DNA of 39,776 nucleotides from a virus. The stretch lies in IMG/VR virus record IMGVR_UViG_3300031707_000057, positions 1 through 39,776 of that record; one strand, written 5' to 3'. Position 1 is the stretch's first letter. Every line of letters begins with the position of its first letter. The position numbers were made by a program, and so were the translations under genes. Shown here one piece after another: positions 16,122 through 25,284 of the stretch. The notes under the pieces were generated by a model, which saw only the letters and a list, made by a program, of their open reading frames with translations, was not told the DNA's origin and made no database searches.

Positions 16122-17036
16122 TTATTCCCCTTTTTCTGTCTGAAACAAATCTTCCAGTTCGGAAAGAACGGGCAAAGCTACACATCTGCAATTTATCGGT
16201 TGTCCTGGGTGTCCGTCTTCGGGCGGGTCGTTCCAAAAAAATTCTTTTCCTTCGCGTTCCCAATGATCATATTGAGCGTTCGGGTATTTGCCCGCCGGGT
16301 TTCCGCGAACCCGTTCGTCAAGAGAGGTACTCCAAATATATTTTTCGATTCCTAACGCGGTTTGTCGGGTCATTGTTATTTGACCGTTAAGTTTCGAAAC
16401 CTGGTCGCGGGCAATAAGACGGGCGCGGTTCTTTGTTACGTCGAATTGCTTTTGTATTTGACTTTGAATCTTCGTAAACCGGTCGCCGTTTGAAACGCCC
16501 CGGTGAACCATACCTTCTATGTTCGTGACTGCCTGGTCGGTTATTGATTTAATAAGACCGACGTTTTCTTTTTCAAACGATTTCATTATATCGGAAAGCC
16601 AGGGTTCGCGCTGAAAGAAATCTACGCCCATAACCGCTTTCATTGTCTTTCGCCATTGAACGTCGTTCCAGGCGCTTGTCTTTTGTCCTATATCGGCGGC
16701 AAGGCGGGACGGTCGATATAAGACCGTATTTTCCAAAGTCATTTTTAGGGAATTGATTAAACGGTCGGCGTCGTCGGCCCATCCGTCCAGGCGGACGCCG
16801 TCGGTCTTGTTGACGGCCCGGTCGCGTTCCGCGATAACATCTTCAAGACCGGATAATAAAACTTTTTCGGTTTGGGTTTGAATGTTTTTTGCAATCGCAA
16901 CAAGCGCCCGCGAATATTGTCTTTCAATAGGCGTCGGGTGAAGTATTTTCGGCAAGCGTCCCAATTTCTTTTTTTGAATACCTAGGGCGCGACGTTTTAA
17001 AACAAGTTCCTGGAACGCCGATTTTTTAAGCGGCAT
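16122..17036 (-). CDS. MuF-like head morphogenesis protein
   Basis: 304 residues. The C-terminal domain carries ARLIARDQVSKLNGQITMTRQTALGIEKYIWSTSLDERVRGNPAGKYPN and PGQPINCRCVALPV, the conserved MuF signature (W-T--D-RVR ... PG--I-CRC). MuF proteins are minor capsid proteins bound to the portal and often injected. The N-terminal half is helical. It directly follows the portal gene, with AGAAGGGG as SD. Confidence 0.85.
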   Translation of the reverse strand: MPLKKSAFQELVLKRRALGIQKKKLGRLPKILHPTPIERQYSRALVAIAKNIQTQTEKVLLSGLEDVIAERDRAVNKTDGVRLDGWADDADRLINSLKMTLENTVLYRPSRLAADIGQKTSAWNDVQWRKTMKAVMGVDFFQREPWLSDIMKSFEKENVGLIKSITDQAVTNIEGMVHRGVSNGDRFTKIQSQIQKQFDVTKNRARLIARDQVSKLNGQITMTRQTALGIEKYIWSTSLDERVRGNPAGKYPNAQYDHWEREGKEFFWNDPPEDGHPGQPINCRCVALPVLSELEDLFQTEKGE

Positions 17037-18437
17037 TTAAGCCCCTTCTGTTTCGTGGCCGTCCGGTTCGTCGTCGTCTTTATCGGACGCGGGTTCTTTT
17101 ACTCCGTCGCTTGCGGCCTGTCGGTCTTCGGAAAATAACTTCGTATCAAGCGAATAATTGTCGCCGCCAAAACGTGAAATCGCGACTTCGTCCGGAGTCA
17201 AAACGCCATTGGTAATATATACGGCGTCCGTATCTGCTTGCGTTTTTCTATTTGTTACGATTTCCGTTTCGGTCATTTCCATAAGCGGCGCGAAAACGAT
17301 TTCCCAGTTTTTTATTTCTTGCCCGCCGGTCGGCCCCTGCTTTGCAAGTTGCAGTAAATAGAAAAACCGATATAACGCGGGCTTATAACTTTCGTCTTGT
17401 TCGCTTTTTACTTTGTCATACCAAAAGCGAATATCCGACGCGCCGGTCGCGGAAAGTCCCGCCGGGCTTTGGCCCATTAATAACGTGACCGGAATTCCTG
17501 TCACGGCGCTTAGTGACTGACTGTATTTGTCCAGGACGTCGGCAAGGCCTGAAATACTTGTCGTCTTTTTCTCATACGTTTCGTTTTCGTCAAGCAACAT
17601 AGTATTAATAACGTGGCGGGACATATCAATTAAATCAAGGCGTTTTTTAATTACGTCTTCTTGTCCGCCTGCAATCATTTCTTGAAGATTTTTCATTGTC
17701 AAAGCGCCTTGAACAAAGTCTTCCATTATGTTATCAGTCGCGCCGTAAATAGCGCCCAGGGCGCGAAGGCGGTCAAACATTGCCTGGTAAACAGAATCGC
17801 CCCACCCGTTATTTTGAAGCCGTTCGGTTTCGGCAAGTTCAAGACCGTCCATAGCAATAACGCGGGAATAATGAACCCGGAACGGCGAACCGCGAACCGG
17901 AAAGACGCCATAAGTTCGCGGCTTGTTAAAATTTATAGATTTATAATCGGTTTCAATGTCGGTCGTCGCGTCAATTCTCCAACGCTGATAAACGCGAACC
18001 ATTGAAATTGAACGAATATCTTTTTCGTTAAGCGGGACGGTCATATCGGCGGAACCGTCATCTATCCAAAGAACCATAATCGCGCCGCCGTAAACTTTCG
18101 ACCAACGAATTAAATTCCTGAATTCCTTCGCGACGTTCATATCGTTAAACGCTTTTAATAAAACGCCGTCGGTATCGTTCTTTATTGTGAAACCTTTCCG
18201 GGTCATTTCGCCGACTGGCAATTCGACAATTCGTTTCGCAAGACCGTTGAACCGGAACAATAAAGTCAAGTCCGTTTCGTGCAAGTTGTTATCGCGGGAA
18301 ACCGTTGTCGAAAGTGTTTTGTCGCGGTTTTGAATTCCAAGTCCCGTGAAAAGATTTAACCAACCGTCGGCCCTGGACGCTTGCGGCGCGGCCTGGTCGT
18401 TCCGAATCGCTTTGACTTGTCCGGATTTACGTTTCAC
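17037..18437 (-). CDS. Portal protein (DUF1073-like)
   Basis: 466 residues from GTG 18437 with an AAGGGG site. Typical DUF1073 portal segments include TLLFRFNGLAKRIVELPVGEMTRKGF, EFRNLIRWSKVYGGAIMVLWIDDG, HYSRVIAMDGLELAE and VTGIPVTLLMGQSPAGLSATGASDIRFWYDKVKSEQDE. It forms the dodecameric DNA gate at one capsid vertex and docks the terminase. The C-terminal tail is acidic. Confidence 0.9.
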   Translation of the reverse strand: MKRKSGQVKAIRNDQAAPQASRADGWLNLFTGLGIQNRDKTLSTTVSRDNNLHETDLTLLFRFNGLAKRIVELPVGEMTRKGFTIKNDTDGVLLKAFNDMNVAKEFRNLIRWSKVYGGAIMVLWIDDGSADMTVPLNEKDIRSISMVRVYQRWRIDATTDIETDYKSINFNKPRTYGVFPVRGSPFRVHYSRVIAMDGLELAETERLQNNGWGDSVYQAMFDRLRALGAIYGATDNIMEDFVQGALTMKNLQEMIAGGQEDVIKKRLDLIDMSRHVINTMLLDENETYEKKTTSISGLADVLDKYSQSLSAVTGIPVTLLMGQSPAGLSATGASDIRFWYDKVKSEQDESYKPALYRFFYLLQLAKQGPTGGQEIKNWEIVFAPLMEMTETEIVTNRKTQADTDAVYITNGVLTPDEVAISRFGGDNYSLDTKLFSEDRQAASDGVKEPASDKDDDEPDGHETEGA

Positions 18438-18459
18438 AAAAAAGCCCCTTTTTAAAGTT

Positions 18460-19992
18460 TTAGTCCTGGGTCAACATTATTAAATCTAATCCAATAACCG
18501 GCGAAAAGCAAATAACAAGAGAATCGGCAAGGTTCGGCGACGCGATTCCTCTCGCTTTCATTTTCTTTTTTGATTCCATGCGAAGGCGTCCGGAACCTTC
18601 GTCGAACTCATAACGCTGTTGACTTAATTCAAGAATCAATTGCGGGTGATTAATAATCGAAATCATTTCTTCGGGCGGGTGTTTTCGTTTTCCGGTTTTT
18701 GTTTCCCAGGTTTTTTCGAATCGAAGTCGAAGCGCCCACCACAATTGGGCTTTCAAATTTAAAAACATATCTTTATTTTTCTTGCCTTGAATAACGTCTT
18801 TGTCTGTGACCGCCGCCCCAAAGTTGACGCCCTGCCCGCGTATCTTGAATTTTTCGCGGGCGTTCCAGTTCATTATCTCGCTTTTAACTCCGGCCCCGAC
18901 GCCTATTGAGTCATATTTTAAAATGTTTATGTCGTTCTTTTGCAACGTCCAGGCGGCCCGCCGGGTCGTTTCGCCGGTGTTCCCTTCCTTCCAGGATTCA
19001 ACGGTATTTAAAACGACGCCTTGACGCAAGGTTAAAGCGTTCAAGTCGTCGCCTTCGTCTGCAACGTCCAGGCCCGCGACTTTTTGGCCCTGGGCCGCAA
19101 TCGGGTAATTAACCGCCGCTTGAACATAGTTCGCCGGAATACAAATTCGTTCAACGCTTTCAGTATAAGACCGGTCAACTTCGCGGGCCATAATGACCGG
19201 GCCGTTCTTGTCAAGTTCGCGCTTATACCAGGCGTCATCTTTTCTCGGGTCGTCCCGCCAGTCAAAAAAGAATACTTTGAAAAACCCGCCGACGCGCTTT
19301 TTATAAAACGGGTTCCCGGTTCCGTTCGGCGTTGAAATGTCGCCCTTGACGTCGGAATTCATTGAAAGCGCGGCGTCGATTTTTTCCGCGTGTTCATAAT
19401 GCCCCGATTCGTCCTTAAAATAAAGAGAATTTCGACCGCCGCGTCCGATATTGTCGCCCGCTTCGCCGGTGATTGTATTTCCATTTGACGGATTAATGAT
19501 TTTTAAAAATGGCGTGTGTGTGTCCGGGTCGAAACCGTTCGGTAAATATTCGTTTGGTAAATACCGAAGCATTATTCGCCCTTTTTCGAATATCGAATCC
19601 GGGTCGCCCAGGCGGTCAACTAACATTTCTTTTCGGGAACCGAAACCGATTTTCGAACCAGGATAAAACCGCCAAAGCCAAAGACTGAACGCCATGTTTA
19701 AATAAGTCGCGCCCGCGTCCCTGGACTTTTCAACAAGAAAATCTTCTTTCTTTTCGTACCGTTCCCGTAACCAAAGCAAATATTCAACTTGCTTCGGCCA
19801 AAGAATGAACGGCATTAAAGCGGGCTTTTCGCGCGGGTCGTAGGTGACAAACCAGTCATTAATATATTGAACCGGGTCGTTCTTGTACTTTCGGAAAGAC
19901 GCCGCAAGCGCTTCGTCGTCTTGTTGTATAATGACAAGGCGGTCAAGGCGTTCGCGGAATATTCGCCCGGCGGCGACGGCGTTCGGGTTCAT
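18460..19992 (-). CDS. terL: Terminase large subunit
   Basis: 510 residues. ATPase part: deviant Walker A KSRDAGATY at about 89-97 and Walker B LYFKDE at about 190-195, followed by a TPNGTGN coupling motif at about 221. Nuclease part: RNase H-like GLDVADEGDD at about 307-316 and a late Asp in NLADSLVICFSP. It packages DNA into the prohead through the portal encoded next. ATG 19992 overlaps the small basic gene by 4 bp. Confidence 0.9.
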   Translation of the reverse strand: MNPNAVAAGRIFRERLDRLVIIQQDDEALAASFRKYKNDPVQYINDWFVTYDPREKPALMPFILWPKQVEYLLWLRERYEKKEDFLVEKSRDAGATYLNMAFSLWLWRFYPGSKIGFGSRKEMLVDRLGDPDSIFEKGRIMLRYLPNEYLPNGFDPDTHTPFLKIINPSNGNTITGEAGDNIGRGGRNSLYFKDESGHYEHAEKIDAALSMNSDVKGDISTPNGTGNPFYKKRVGGFFKVFFFDWRDDPRKDDAWYKRELDKNGPVIMAREVDRSYTESVERICIPANYVQAAVNYPIAAQGQKVAGLDVADEGDDLNALTLRQGVVLNTVESWKEGNTGETTRRAAWTLQKNDINILKYDSIGVGAGVKSEIMNWNAREKFKIRGQGVNFGAAVTDKDVIQGKKNKDMFLNLKAQLWWALRLRFEKTWETKTGKRKHPPEEMISIINHPQLILELSQQRYEFDEGSGRLRMESKKKMKARGIASPNLADSLVICFSPVIGLDLIMLTQD

Positions 19993-20183
19993 CTTATATT
20001 TTTATCCCTTAAATATTTTTTAGCTTTAATTTGAATTCGTTTTTTTCGCTTCCATTTTGCTATATAACTATTTTGTAATTTATAATGTTTTAAACAGTAT
20101 CTTTTTTTGACCGCTTTTTCCCCGCAATCTTGACAAAGACCCAAAGTAAGCATTTTTAATTTATATTTTTTTTGCGGTGTCAA
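19989..20183 (-). CDS. Small basic zinc-binding protein between the terminase genes
   Basis: 64 residues from TTG 20183 with GGGG upstream. Very basic. CQDCGEKAVKKRYCLKHY gives a C-x2-C ... C-x2-H zinc-knuckle pattern. It is wedged between terS and terL with 4-bp overlaps on both sides and is more AT-rich than either neighbour. It may help terminase act on DNA or be a passenger gene. It is not a full HNH nuclease: no histidine-asparagine core is visible. Confidence 0.65.
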   Translation of the reverse strand: MTPQKKYKLKMLTLGLCQDCGEKAVKKRYCLKHYKLQNSYIAKWKRKKRIQIKAKKYLRDKNIR

Positions 20184-20803
20184 TTTTTCCCCGCTTTTAA
20201 TCGTTCAAGATAAACTTGTTCCGCCTGGTCGTCGGTCATTTCGGCGGCTTCGAACTCCGCCCCCTGGACGCGGTCAAGTTCCGGCGTCGGCGACGTTTCT
20301 TTTATAGGCGTCTTCGGCGGCGCTTTCCATCCGGCAAGTTGCGCGATTAAATCCGTATATTTGTACGTGACCGCATTATCAATTGCTATTATTGTTTTTT
20401 CAACGGCGACGGGCGTTCCTGCTTTACCGTCTTTTTTTGTTTCGAAACGCTCTTTAATATTTCGGTGACATTTAACGCCCAAGGCGCGTTCGACAACCAT
20501 TTGAATAAATTTATGTTTCGGCATACCCAAATCGACAAGCATTTTGACGGTTTTTTCTTGCGTCCGGGCCGCCGCTTCAAGGCGGACTTGACGCCGGTAT
20601 TCCGACCAGTCTTCCTTCATTGATTTAAGTTTAATCGTCGCGACTGGAATATCGTATTCGGTAGATAGCTTATTGAATGTATATTTCGGGTCGGTCGCCC
20701 AAAGATTTTTAATTTCGTCCCAGGATTCCAAAGAAATCCGCCGGTAACGTCGCCCCCGGCGCGTTTCTTCTTTTATTATACCGACTTTCTTTTTTTCTAA
20801 CAA
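20180..20803 (-). CDS. terS: Terminase small subunit-like protein
   Basis: 207 residues from TTG 20803, with AGGA about 9 bases upstream. The N-terminus holds a helix-turn-helix-like region (FNKLSTEYDIPVATIKLKSMKEDWSEYRRQVR), the usual phiX-type small terminase pattern where the S-x-x-W segment follows the HTH. The position immediately before terL supports this. It should recognise phage DNA and load TerL. The C-terminus is acidic (EFEAAEMTDDQAEQVY). Confidence 0.78.
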   Translation of the reverse strand: MLEKKKVGIIKEETRRGRRYRRISLESWDEIKNLWATDPKYTFNKLSTEYDIPVATIKLKSMKEDWSEYRRQVRLEAAARTQEKTVKMLVDLGMPKHKFIQMVVERALGVKCHRNIKERFETKKDGKAGTPVAVEKTIIAIDNAVTYKYTDLIAQLAGWKAPPKTPIKETSPTPELDRVQGAEFEAAEMTDDQAEQVYLERLKAGKN

Positions 20804-20856
20804 AGTATAATGTCCTGGGAACCGCCTTGACGTTTAAAACGAAGACGGTTCGACCG

Positions 20857-22052
<1,196 letters not shown>

Positions 22053-22056
<4 letters not shown>

Positions 22057-22238
22057 TTCGTTTTTTCCTTTGCTTTGGTTTTTACTATCGTCTTACAAAA
22101 CGCCGGTTTGCAAGTCATTAAATAATCTTTGATTTTGTTCTTTTCCGGGTGTCCGTTCGGGTATGCTTTACAAGTCGAAAGACAGTATTCCCGAAACTTG
22201 CAAGCATTAGGCTTAAAGTTCAATTCCTTCGGCTTCAT
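22053..22238 (-). CDS. Small Cys-rich hypothetical protein
   Basis: 61 residues with five cysteines (NACKFREYCLSTCKAYP and LMTCKPAFCKT) and a Lys-rich tail, suggesting a metal-binding fold. Start ATG 22238 overlaps the stop of the preceding gene (ATGA), and its own end overlaps the methyltransferase start. No family recognised. Confidence 0.7.
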
Positions 22239-22411
22239 TCTTTCGCCTTGGACGCTTCGAATTGACGCAAGGTTTCGACCGCGACTTCGTCGCCTTCGGC
22301 GGCCCGTGTCTTGACGTATGAAAGCAAGACCGGCAAGGCGTTATAAGAATTAAAGATTTTCCGAAGTTCCGGGCTTTCATTCAAAAGTATTTGGATCCTG
22401 TCAAGCGGCAT
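22235..22411 (-). CDS. Small helical hypothetical protein
   Basis: 58 residues from ATG 22411, chosen for its AAAAGGGGG site; the longer frame upstream overlaps the RHH gene and has no SD. Sequence MPLDRIQILLNESPELRKI then YNALPVLLSYVKTRAAEGDEVAVETLRQFEASKAKE is predicted all-helical. Coupled by overlap to the Cys-rich gene. Function unknown. Confidence 0.65.
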   Translation of the reverse strand: MPLDRIQILLNESPELRKIFNSYNALPVLLSYVKTRAAEGDEVAVETLRQFEASKAKE

Positions 22412-22425
22412 AATCGACCCCCTTT

Positions 22426-22608
22426 TTAATATTTTGCGATTATATCTTGTTCGACCAGGTATTGAAGACGGGCCGAACGGGTTTGTTTGTTTCGTTTTGC
22501 TTTTTTGTCGAAGTCTTTTAAATACGGCGCGGGAATTCGAAACGCAATAAATTTGCTTTGGAAGTTTTGAACCAGGCGCGGACGCCCTGGGCGGATTTTT
22601 GATTTCAT
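22426..22608 (-). CDS. Ribbon-helix-helix DNA-binding protein
   Basis: 60 residues from ATG 22608. A basic arm (MKSKIRPGRPRL) is followed by KFIAFRIPAPYLKDFDKKAKRNKQTRSARLQYLVEQDI, matching the strand-helix-helix of CopG/Arc-like repressors. No good SD is visible before this ATG and the upstream DNA is AT-rich with a possible -10 (TATATT), so it may be translated from a short leader. Two TGTTAAACA repeats upstream are candidate operators. It could be an early repressor. Confidence 0.7.
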   Translation of the reverse strand: MKSKIRPGRPRLVQNFQSKFIAFRIPAPYLKDFDKKAKRNKQTRSARLQYLVEQDIIAKY

Positions 22609-22628
22609 GCAAGTAATATAAATAATAA

Positions 22629-22656
22629 TGTTAAACAAAACAAATTGTTAAACAAT
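22629..22656. promoter_or_regulatory. Candidate operator: two TGTTAAACA palindromes
   Basis: TGTTAAACAA occurs at 22629-22638 and again at 22646-22655, 17 bp apart. The second lies in the larger palindrome ATTGTTAAACAAT (22644-22656). They sit just upstream of the ribbon-helix-helix gene, where autoregulatory sites are usual. Confidence 0.55.
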
Positions 22657-22657
22657 A

Positions 22658-22867
22658 TTATCGTTTTACATCGTCCGGGATAAGTTGACCGGCGGACAAA
22701 AGGCGGGTATAAAGAAATATTATTTCCGGTTTGTGAAGACAGTTTGAACAAATGTAATCGGTATTATCAATAATATAAAATCGTGGGACGGTTCGAACGT
22801 CCGCCCCGCAAGATAAGCATTTCGGAATATTAACTTTCGCGACAACGATTTCCGGGCCGTCCGCCAT
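22658..22867 (-). CDS. Small zinc-finger-like protein
   Basis: 69 residues from ATG 22867. CLSCGADVRTVPRFYIIDNTDYICSNCLHK forms a C-x2-C ... C-x2-C ribbon with a hydrophobic C-terminal helix. The start codon overlaps the stop of the previous gene (TAATG), so translation is probably coupled; the longer upstream frame lacks an SD. Function unknown; nucleic-acid or protein binding is possible. Confidence 0.65.
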   Translation of the reverse strand: MADGPEIVVAKVNIPKCLSCGADVRTVPRFYIIDNTDYICSNCLHKPEIIFLYTRLLSAGQLIPDDVKR

Positions 22868-23031
22868 TATTGAAGCCCGTCGTCTTCGTCCTGAAATATG
22901 TCGGCGGGTTCCGTTTCGCATAAACGATAATGTTCGCAATTATCGCGGGCGGTCTTTGAATCTTCAACAAGGTCGGAAACGTCGCCATTGCAAAAACAGA
23001 CATCGCCGCAAACCGGGCAATTATGGGCCAT
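22867..23031 (-). CDS. Short acidic Cys-rich protein
   Basis: 54 residues, start ATG 23031. Begins MAHNCPVCGDVCFCNGDVSD and ends in an acidic tail (FQDEDDGLQ). Six cysteines are visible (C-x2-C-x3-C-x-C plus two more near CEHYRLC). Its stop overlaps the next start (TAATG). Too short for common gene finders, but the frame, codon use and coupling support it. Confidence 0.65.
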   Translation of the reverse strand: MAHNCPVCGDVCFCNGDVSDLVEDSKTARDNCEHYRLCETEPADIFQDEDDGLQ

Positions 23032-23034
23032 GAA

Positions 23035-23313
23035 TTATTTATCCTTTTTCCTTAAATGGCGCTCGATTCTACGATCTTGATAAATATTGACGGTATTGGG
23101 GCCAATTGACCCGGACGCGGCAAACCATTTTAAAGACCTTTCTGCGAAAGAATGGGCGTTCCGTCGGCGAATCCAACGCGCCATTTTTGAACCGGACGCA
23201 TTTATCCTGCAGGGCGGTTTTTTACTTCGTGACCCGGAATAATCGTCTTTCGAAAGCACTTTTGTTAATTCTCCAAATAGTCCCATTGTAGAAAGCGTAT
23301 TAAGTAAGTTCAT
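23035..23313 (-). CDS. Basic hypothetical protein
   Basis: 92 residues from ATG 23313 with an AAGGCGG site. The N-terminus is hydrophobic/helical (MNLLNTLSTMGLFGELTKVLS). The remainder is rich in Arg and Lys (SKMARWIRRRNAHSFAERSLKWFAASG ... RRIERHLRKKDK). Basic charge suggests nucleic-acid binding. It overlaps the previous gene by 14 bp. No family recognised. Confidence 0.6.
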   Translation of the reverse strand: MNLLNTLSTMGLFGELTKVLSKDDYSGSRSKKPPCRINASGSKMARWIRRRNAHSFAERSLKWFAASGSIGPNTVNIYQDRRIERHLRKKDK

Positions 23314-23716
23314 TATTCCGCCTTGGTAAATGGTTTTTGATTCCGTCCAGTATTTCCGAAATGATAACTTTTTCAACTTCCAACGCGCAAGAACGTAAAT
23401 TCCCAGCAAGCGTCCGGGCGTCTTTCCGGAACCGGGCGGACGCGGTCGCCTGGGCTTTCCGTTCCCAGGTCGCCGACCGGCGGCGCCATTGCCTTAAAAG
23501 ACTGATAACTTTTCCGACTGATAATTCTTCATTGTTTCGCCCCCCCTGTTTATTTTTACGTTCCCAAAAATTACATTCGATAATATTATCATTCCCGACC
23601 CCGTTTCCGAAGTGAATGTCCATTTCAATATCTTCAGCTTTTGCTTCATTGATACATTCTATAAAATCGCGCGAACAAGAATAGCATAAATGCTCTTTAC
23701 TGTTTTTAGTTTTCAT
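23300..23716 (-). CDS. Hypothetical protein with N-terminal Cys cluster
   Basis: 138 residues from ATG 23716, preceded by GGGGGGG. The N-terminus has CYSCSRDFIECINEA and a later IIECNFWERK, a small CxxC cysteine-cluster type seen in phage early genes. The middle and C-terminus are basic and helical (SLLRQWRRRSATWERKAQATASARFRKDARTLAGNLRSC). Function unknown. Confidence 0.6.
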   Translation of the reverse strand: MKTKNSKEHLCYSCSRDFIECINEAKAEDIEMDIHFGNGVGNDNIIECNFWERKNKQGGRNNEELSVGKVISLLRQWRRRSATWERKAQATASARFRKDARTLAGNLRSCALEVEKVIISEILDGIKNHLPRRNNELT

Positions 23717-23728
23717 AACCCCCCCAGG

Positions 23729-23845
23729 TTAAAAAAGACCATGTATAAAATTTGAATACAAAAAAATATAAATACAAGCCGCCGCAATCGACATTAACGT
23801 GGTAAGTATAAAGAATTTTGTTTCGGGATTAATTTCAATTTTCAT
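23729..23845 (-). CDS. Very small membrane protein
   Basis: 38 residues. MKIEINPETK is followed by one hydrophobic span (FFILTTLMSIAAACIYIFLY) and a short tail. Its ATG overlaps the stop of the zinc protein gene (ATGA). Single-span proteins of this kind in phage early regions can act on the envelope, but no function is evident. Confidence 0.55.
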   Translation of the reverse strand: MKIEINPETKFFILTTLMSIAAACIYIFLYSNFIHGLF

Positions 23846-24186
23846 TTTTCGACCACTATATTTTTTCCAGTTCCTTTACATAAAGAACAAGTTCGTTGTT
23901 CAATACCTTCTATAATCATCGGGTCTTTACCTTTTCCTCCGCATAAAATACATTTCGGAACTGCCGCCGGTTCGATTTCCGGCGGCGTTCCTGGTATATT
24001 TTTATCAACGCTTTGGCTTTCCGCGCCCCCCTTTTGTTCGGGTTTATTAAGTTTGATTTTTACTTGACCAGTTTTACAATTTCCGCATTTTAAAATAATA
24101 GTTCCAAGAATGTTGACTTTATCGCTTTTTAAAAACGCGGGCGGTTCAATTATTTTATGACAGTTCGGACAAAAAAGAATATTCAT
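23842..24186 (-). CDS. Two-zinc-ribbon protein with a DnaJ-like half-repeat
   Basis: 114 residues. N-terminal ribbon CPNCHK ... CGNC (about 6-38), a Pro/Ser-rich linker, then CILCGGKGKD ... CSLCKGTGK (about 81-108), which looks like a pair of DnaJ CxxCxGxG modules. SD AGGAGGG before ATG 24186 is canonical. Probable protein or nucleic-acid binding; no enzyme motif. Confidence 0.65.
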   Translation of the reverse strand: MNILFCPNCHKIIEPPAFLKSDKVNILGTIILKCGNCKTGQVKIKLNKPEQKGGAESQSVDKNIPGTPPEIEPAAVPKCILCGGKGKDPMIIEGIEQRTCSLCKGTGKNIVVEK

Positions 24187-24392
24187 TTTTCGACCCTCCT
24201 GAATCCAAGACCCGCGATTGCATAACGATATTTAAAAAGGCGGTTTTCCATTGCGGTTGTTCCATTGCGAATTTTTTCTAATAATTTCATTAATTCGCGT
24301 TCGGTTTTAGGCTTAGATAATGTTTCCGCTGATATAATTTCAATAACTTCGTTAAGCAAATTACAAACTGTTCTCTTTTCTTTTTTACCCAT
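24183..24392 (-). CDS. Small helical hypothetical protein
   Basis: 69 residues from ATG 24392 (GGAG seven bases upstream). Charged helices (MGKKEKRTVCNLLNEVIEII, KTERELMKLLEKIRNGTTAMENRLFKYR). Overlaps both neighbours slightly. No family recognised. Confidence 0.6.
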   Translation of the reverse strand: MGKKEKRTVCNLLNEVIEIISAETLSKPKTERELMKLLEKIRNGTTAMENRLFKYRYAIAGLGFRRVEK

Positions 24393-24855
24393 TGCAAGAC
24401 TCCGACGTTCCAAGTTCGCAAACTTTATTTTTGCCCTTCCAATAAGCGGCCCCGCCGAAATGCGAAACGGCTTCGAAATAAATTTCCGTGATTTTATATC
24501 GTTTGGCTTTTAACGTGAACCAAGCGCGGCGATCGGCGTTTATAAACCATTGAACCAAGGCGAACCGGTGTCTTTTAAGCGGCGGCGGGTCGCCCATTGT
24601 GTTATCAATTTGCCGAATCATATTTATCCGAAATGACCGGTCGGCTTTGTCTTTCGTATCGTTCCCGAACGGCGTTTCTTCGGAATACATAAAGTCGTGT
24701 ATGTCGCAAGACGCGGTAATATTAACACCCAGGATATTATCGGGAACCAGATAATCGCCGATTCCGTGAAACTTCGGGCCACAACCATTACAAAGAAATC
24801 TTTTTTCTTCGGGCGTCAACGTCCAGTAACGCGCGGGCGCGAACAGTTTTTCCAT
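24385..24855 (-). CDS. Phospholipase A2-like fold candidate
   Basis: 156 residues. FLCNGCGPKFHG (about 20-31) could be the calcium loop and ASCDIHDFMYSEE (about 48-60) matches the C-x-x-H-D-x-x-Y catalytic helix of secreted phospholipase A2, with His53-Asp54 as the dyad. A second helix follows (KADRSFRINMIRQI). Related-looking proteins occur in other phages without known function. If active it would cleave membrane phospholipids. No signal peptide. ATG 24855 overlaps the stop of the truncated gene upstream. Confidence 0.6.
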   Translation of the reverse strand: MEKLFAPARYWTLTPEEKRFLCNGCGPKFHGIGDYLVPDNILGVNITASCDIHDFMYSEETPFGNDTKDKADRSFRINMIRQIDNTMGDPPPLKRHRFALVQWFINADRRAWFTLKAKRYKITEIYFEAVSHFGGAAYWKGKNKVCELGTSESCNG

Positions 24856-24957
24856 TAAACCCCCTTTTTAAATAAATCGTAATTATATTTTTTAGTGTCC
24901 CGGCCATACTTGCGGGAATGACTATGTTCCCAAATATCAAGCGACAAATGTACGCCG
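24855..24957 (-). pseudogene. 3' remnant of a phage gene cut by the cassette insert
   Basis: From just inside the end of the last cassette ORF to TAA 24857-24855 there is an open frame reading VHLSLDIWEHSHSRKYGRDT then KKYNYDLFKKGV. Its stop overlaps the next start (TAATG), the same coupling seen at many genuine junctions here, but it has no start codon of its own. It looks like the tail end of a gene whose beginning was displaced or lost when the insert arrived. Confidence 0.55.
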
Positions 24958-25254
24958 TTATTCTCTTCCAGCCTTCAAATAATATCCACACCTCGGACAA
25001 TGATTATCACTAACACCATCGAAAGGTAATGGCGTACTTTGTTTGTTGGTGAATGCGTCCTGTTCCTTAATTTGTGAGCGCAGTTTTTTGTAAGCTAAAA
25101 CAAGGCCCCAAACTTTACCCACATCCATATCGCAATAGCATTGTTCTTTTTTATTTGAAATATTTACCATAGATTCAAAATCTCCAACGTAATCATATTC
25201 GCCTGGATCAACCACGGTTGTCCACATCGGGGTAACTTCTTTTTTCTTTTTCAT
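24958..25254 (-). CDS. Cassette 3 hypothetical protein
   Basis: 98 residues from ATG 25254, chosen for AAAGGAG just upstream (an in-frame ATG at 25281 lacks one). MKKKKEVTPMWTTVVDPGEYD opens it; KKEQCYCDMDVGKVWGLVLAYKKLRSQIKEQD is a helical centre and it ends HCPRCGYYLKAGRE, a likely zinc pair. Canonical SD, unlike the AAGGGGG of phage genes. It ends inside the truncated phage gene. Function unknown. Confidence 0.65.
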   Translation of the reverse strand: MKKKKEVTPMWTTVVDPGEYDYVGDFESMVNISNKKEQCYCDMDVGKVWGLVLAYKKLRSQIKEQDAFTNKQSTPLPFDGVSDNHCPRCGYYLKAGRE

Positions 25255-25284
25255 TGCGCGAACTCCTTTAATAAAGGCCATTTA

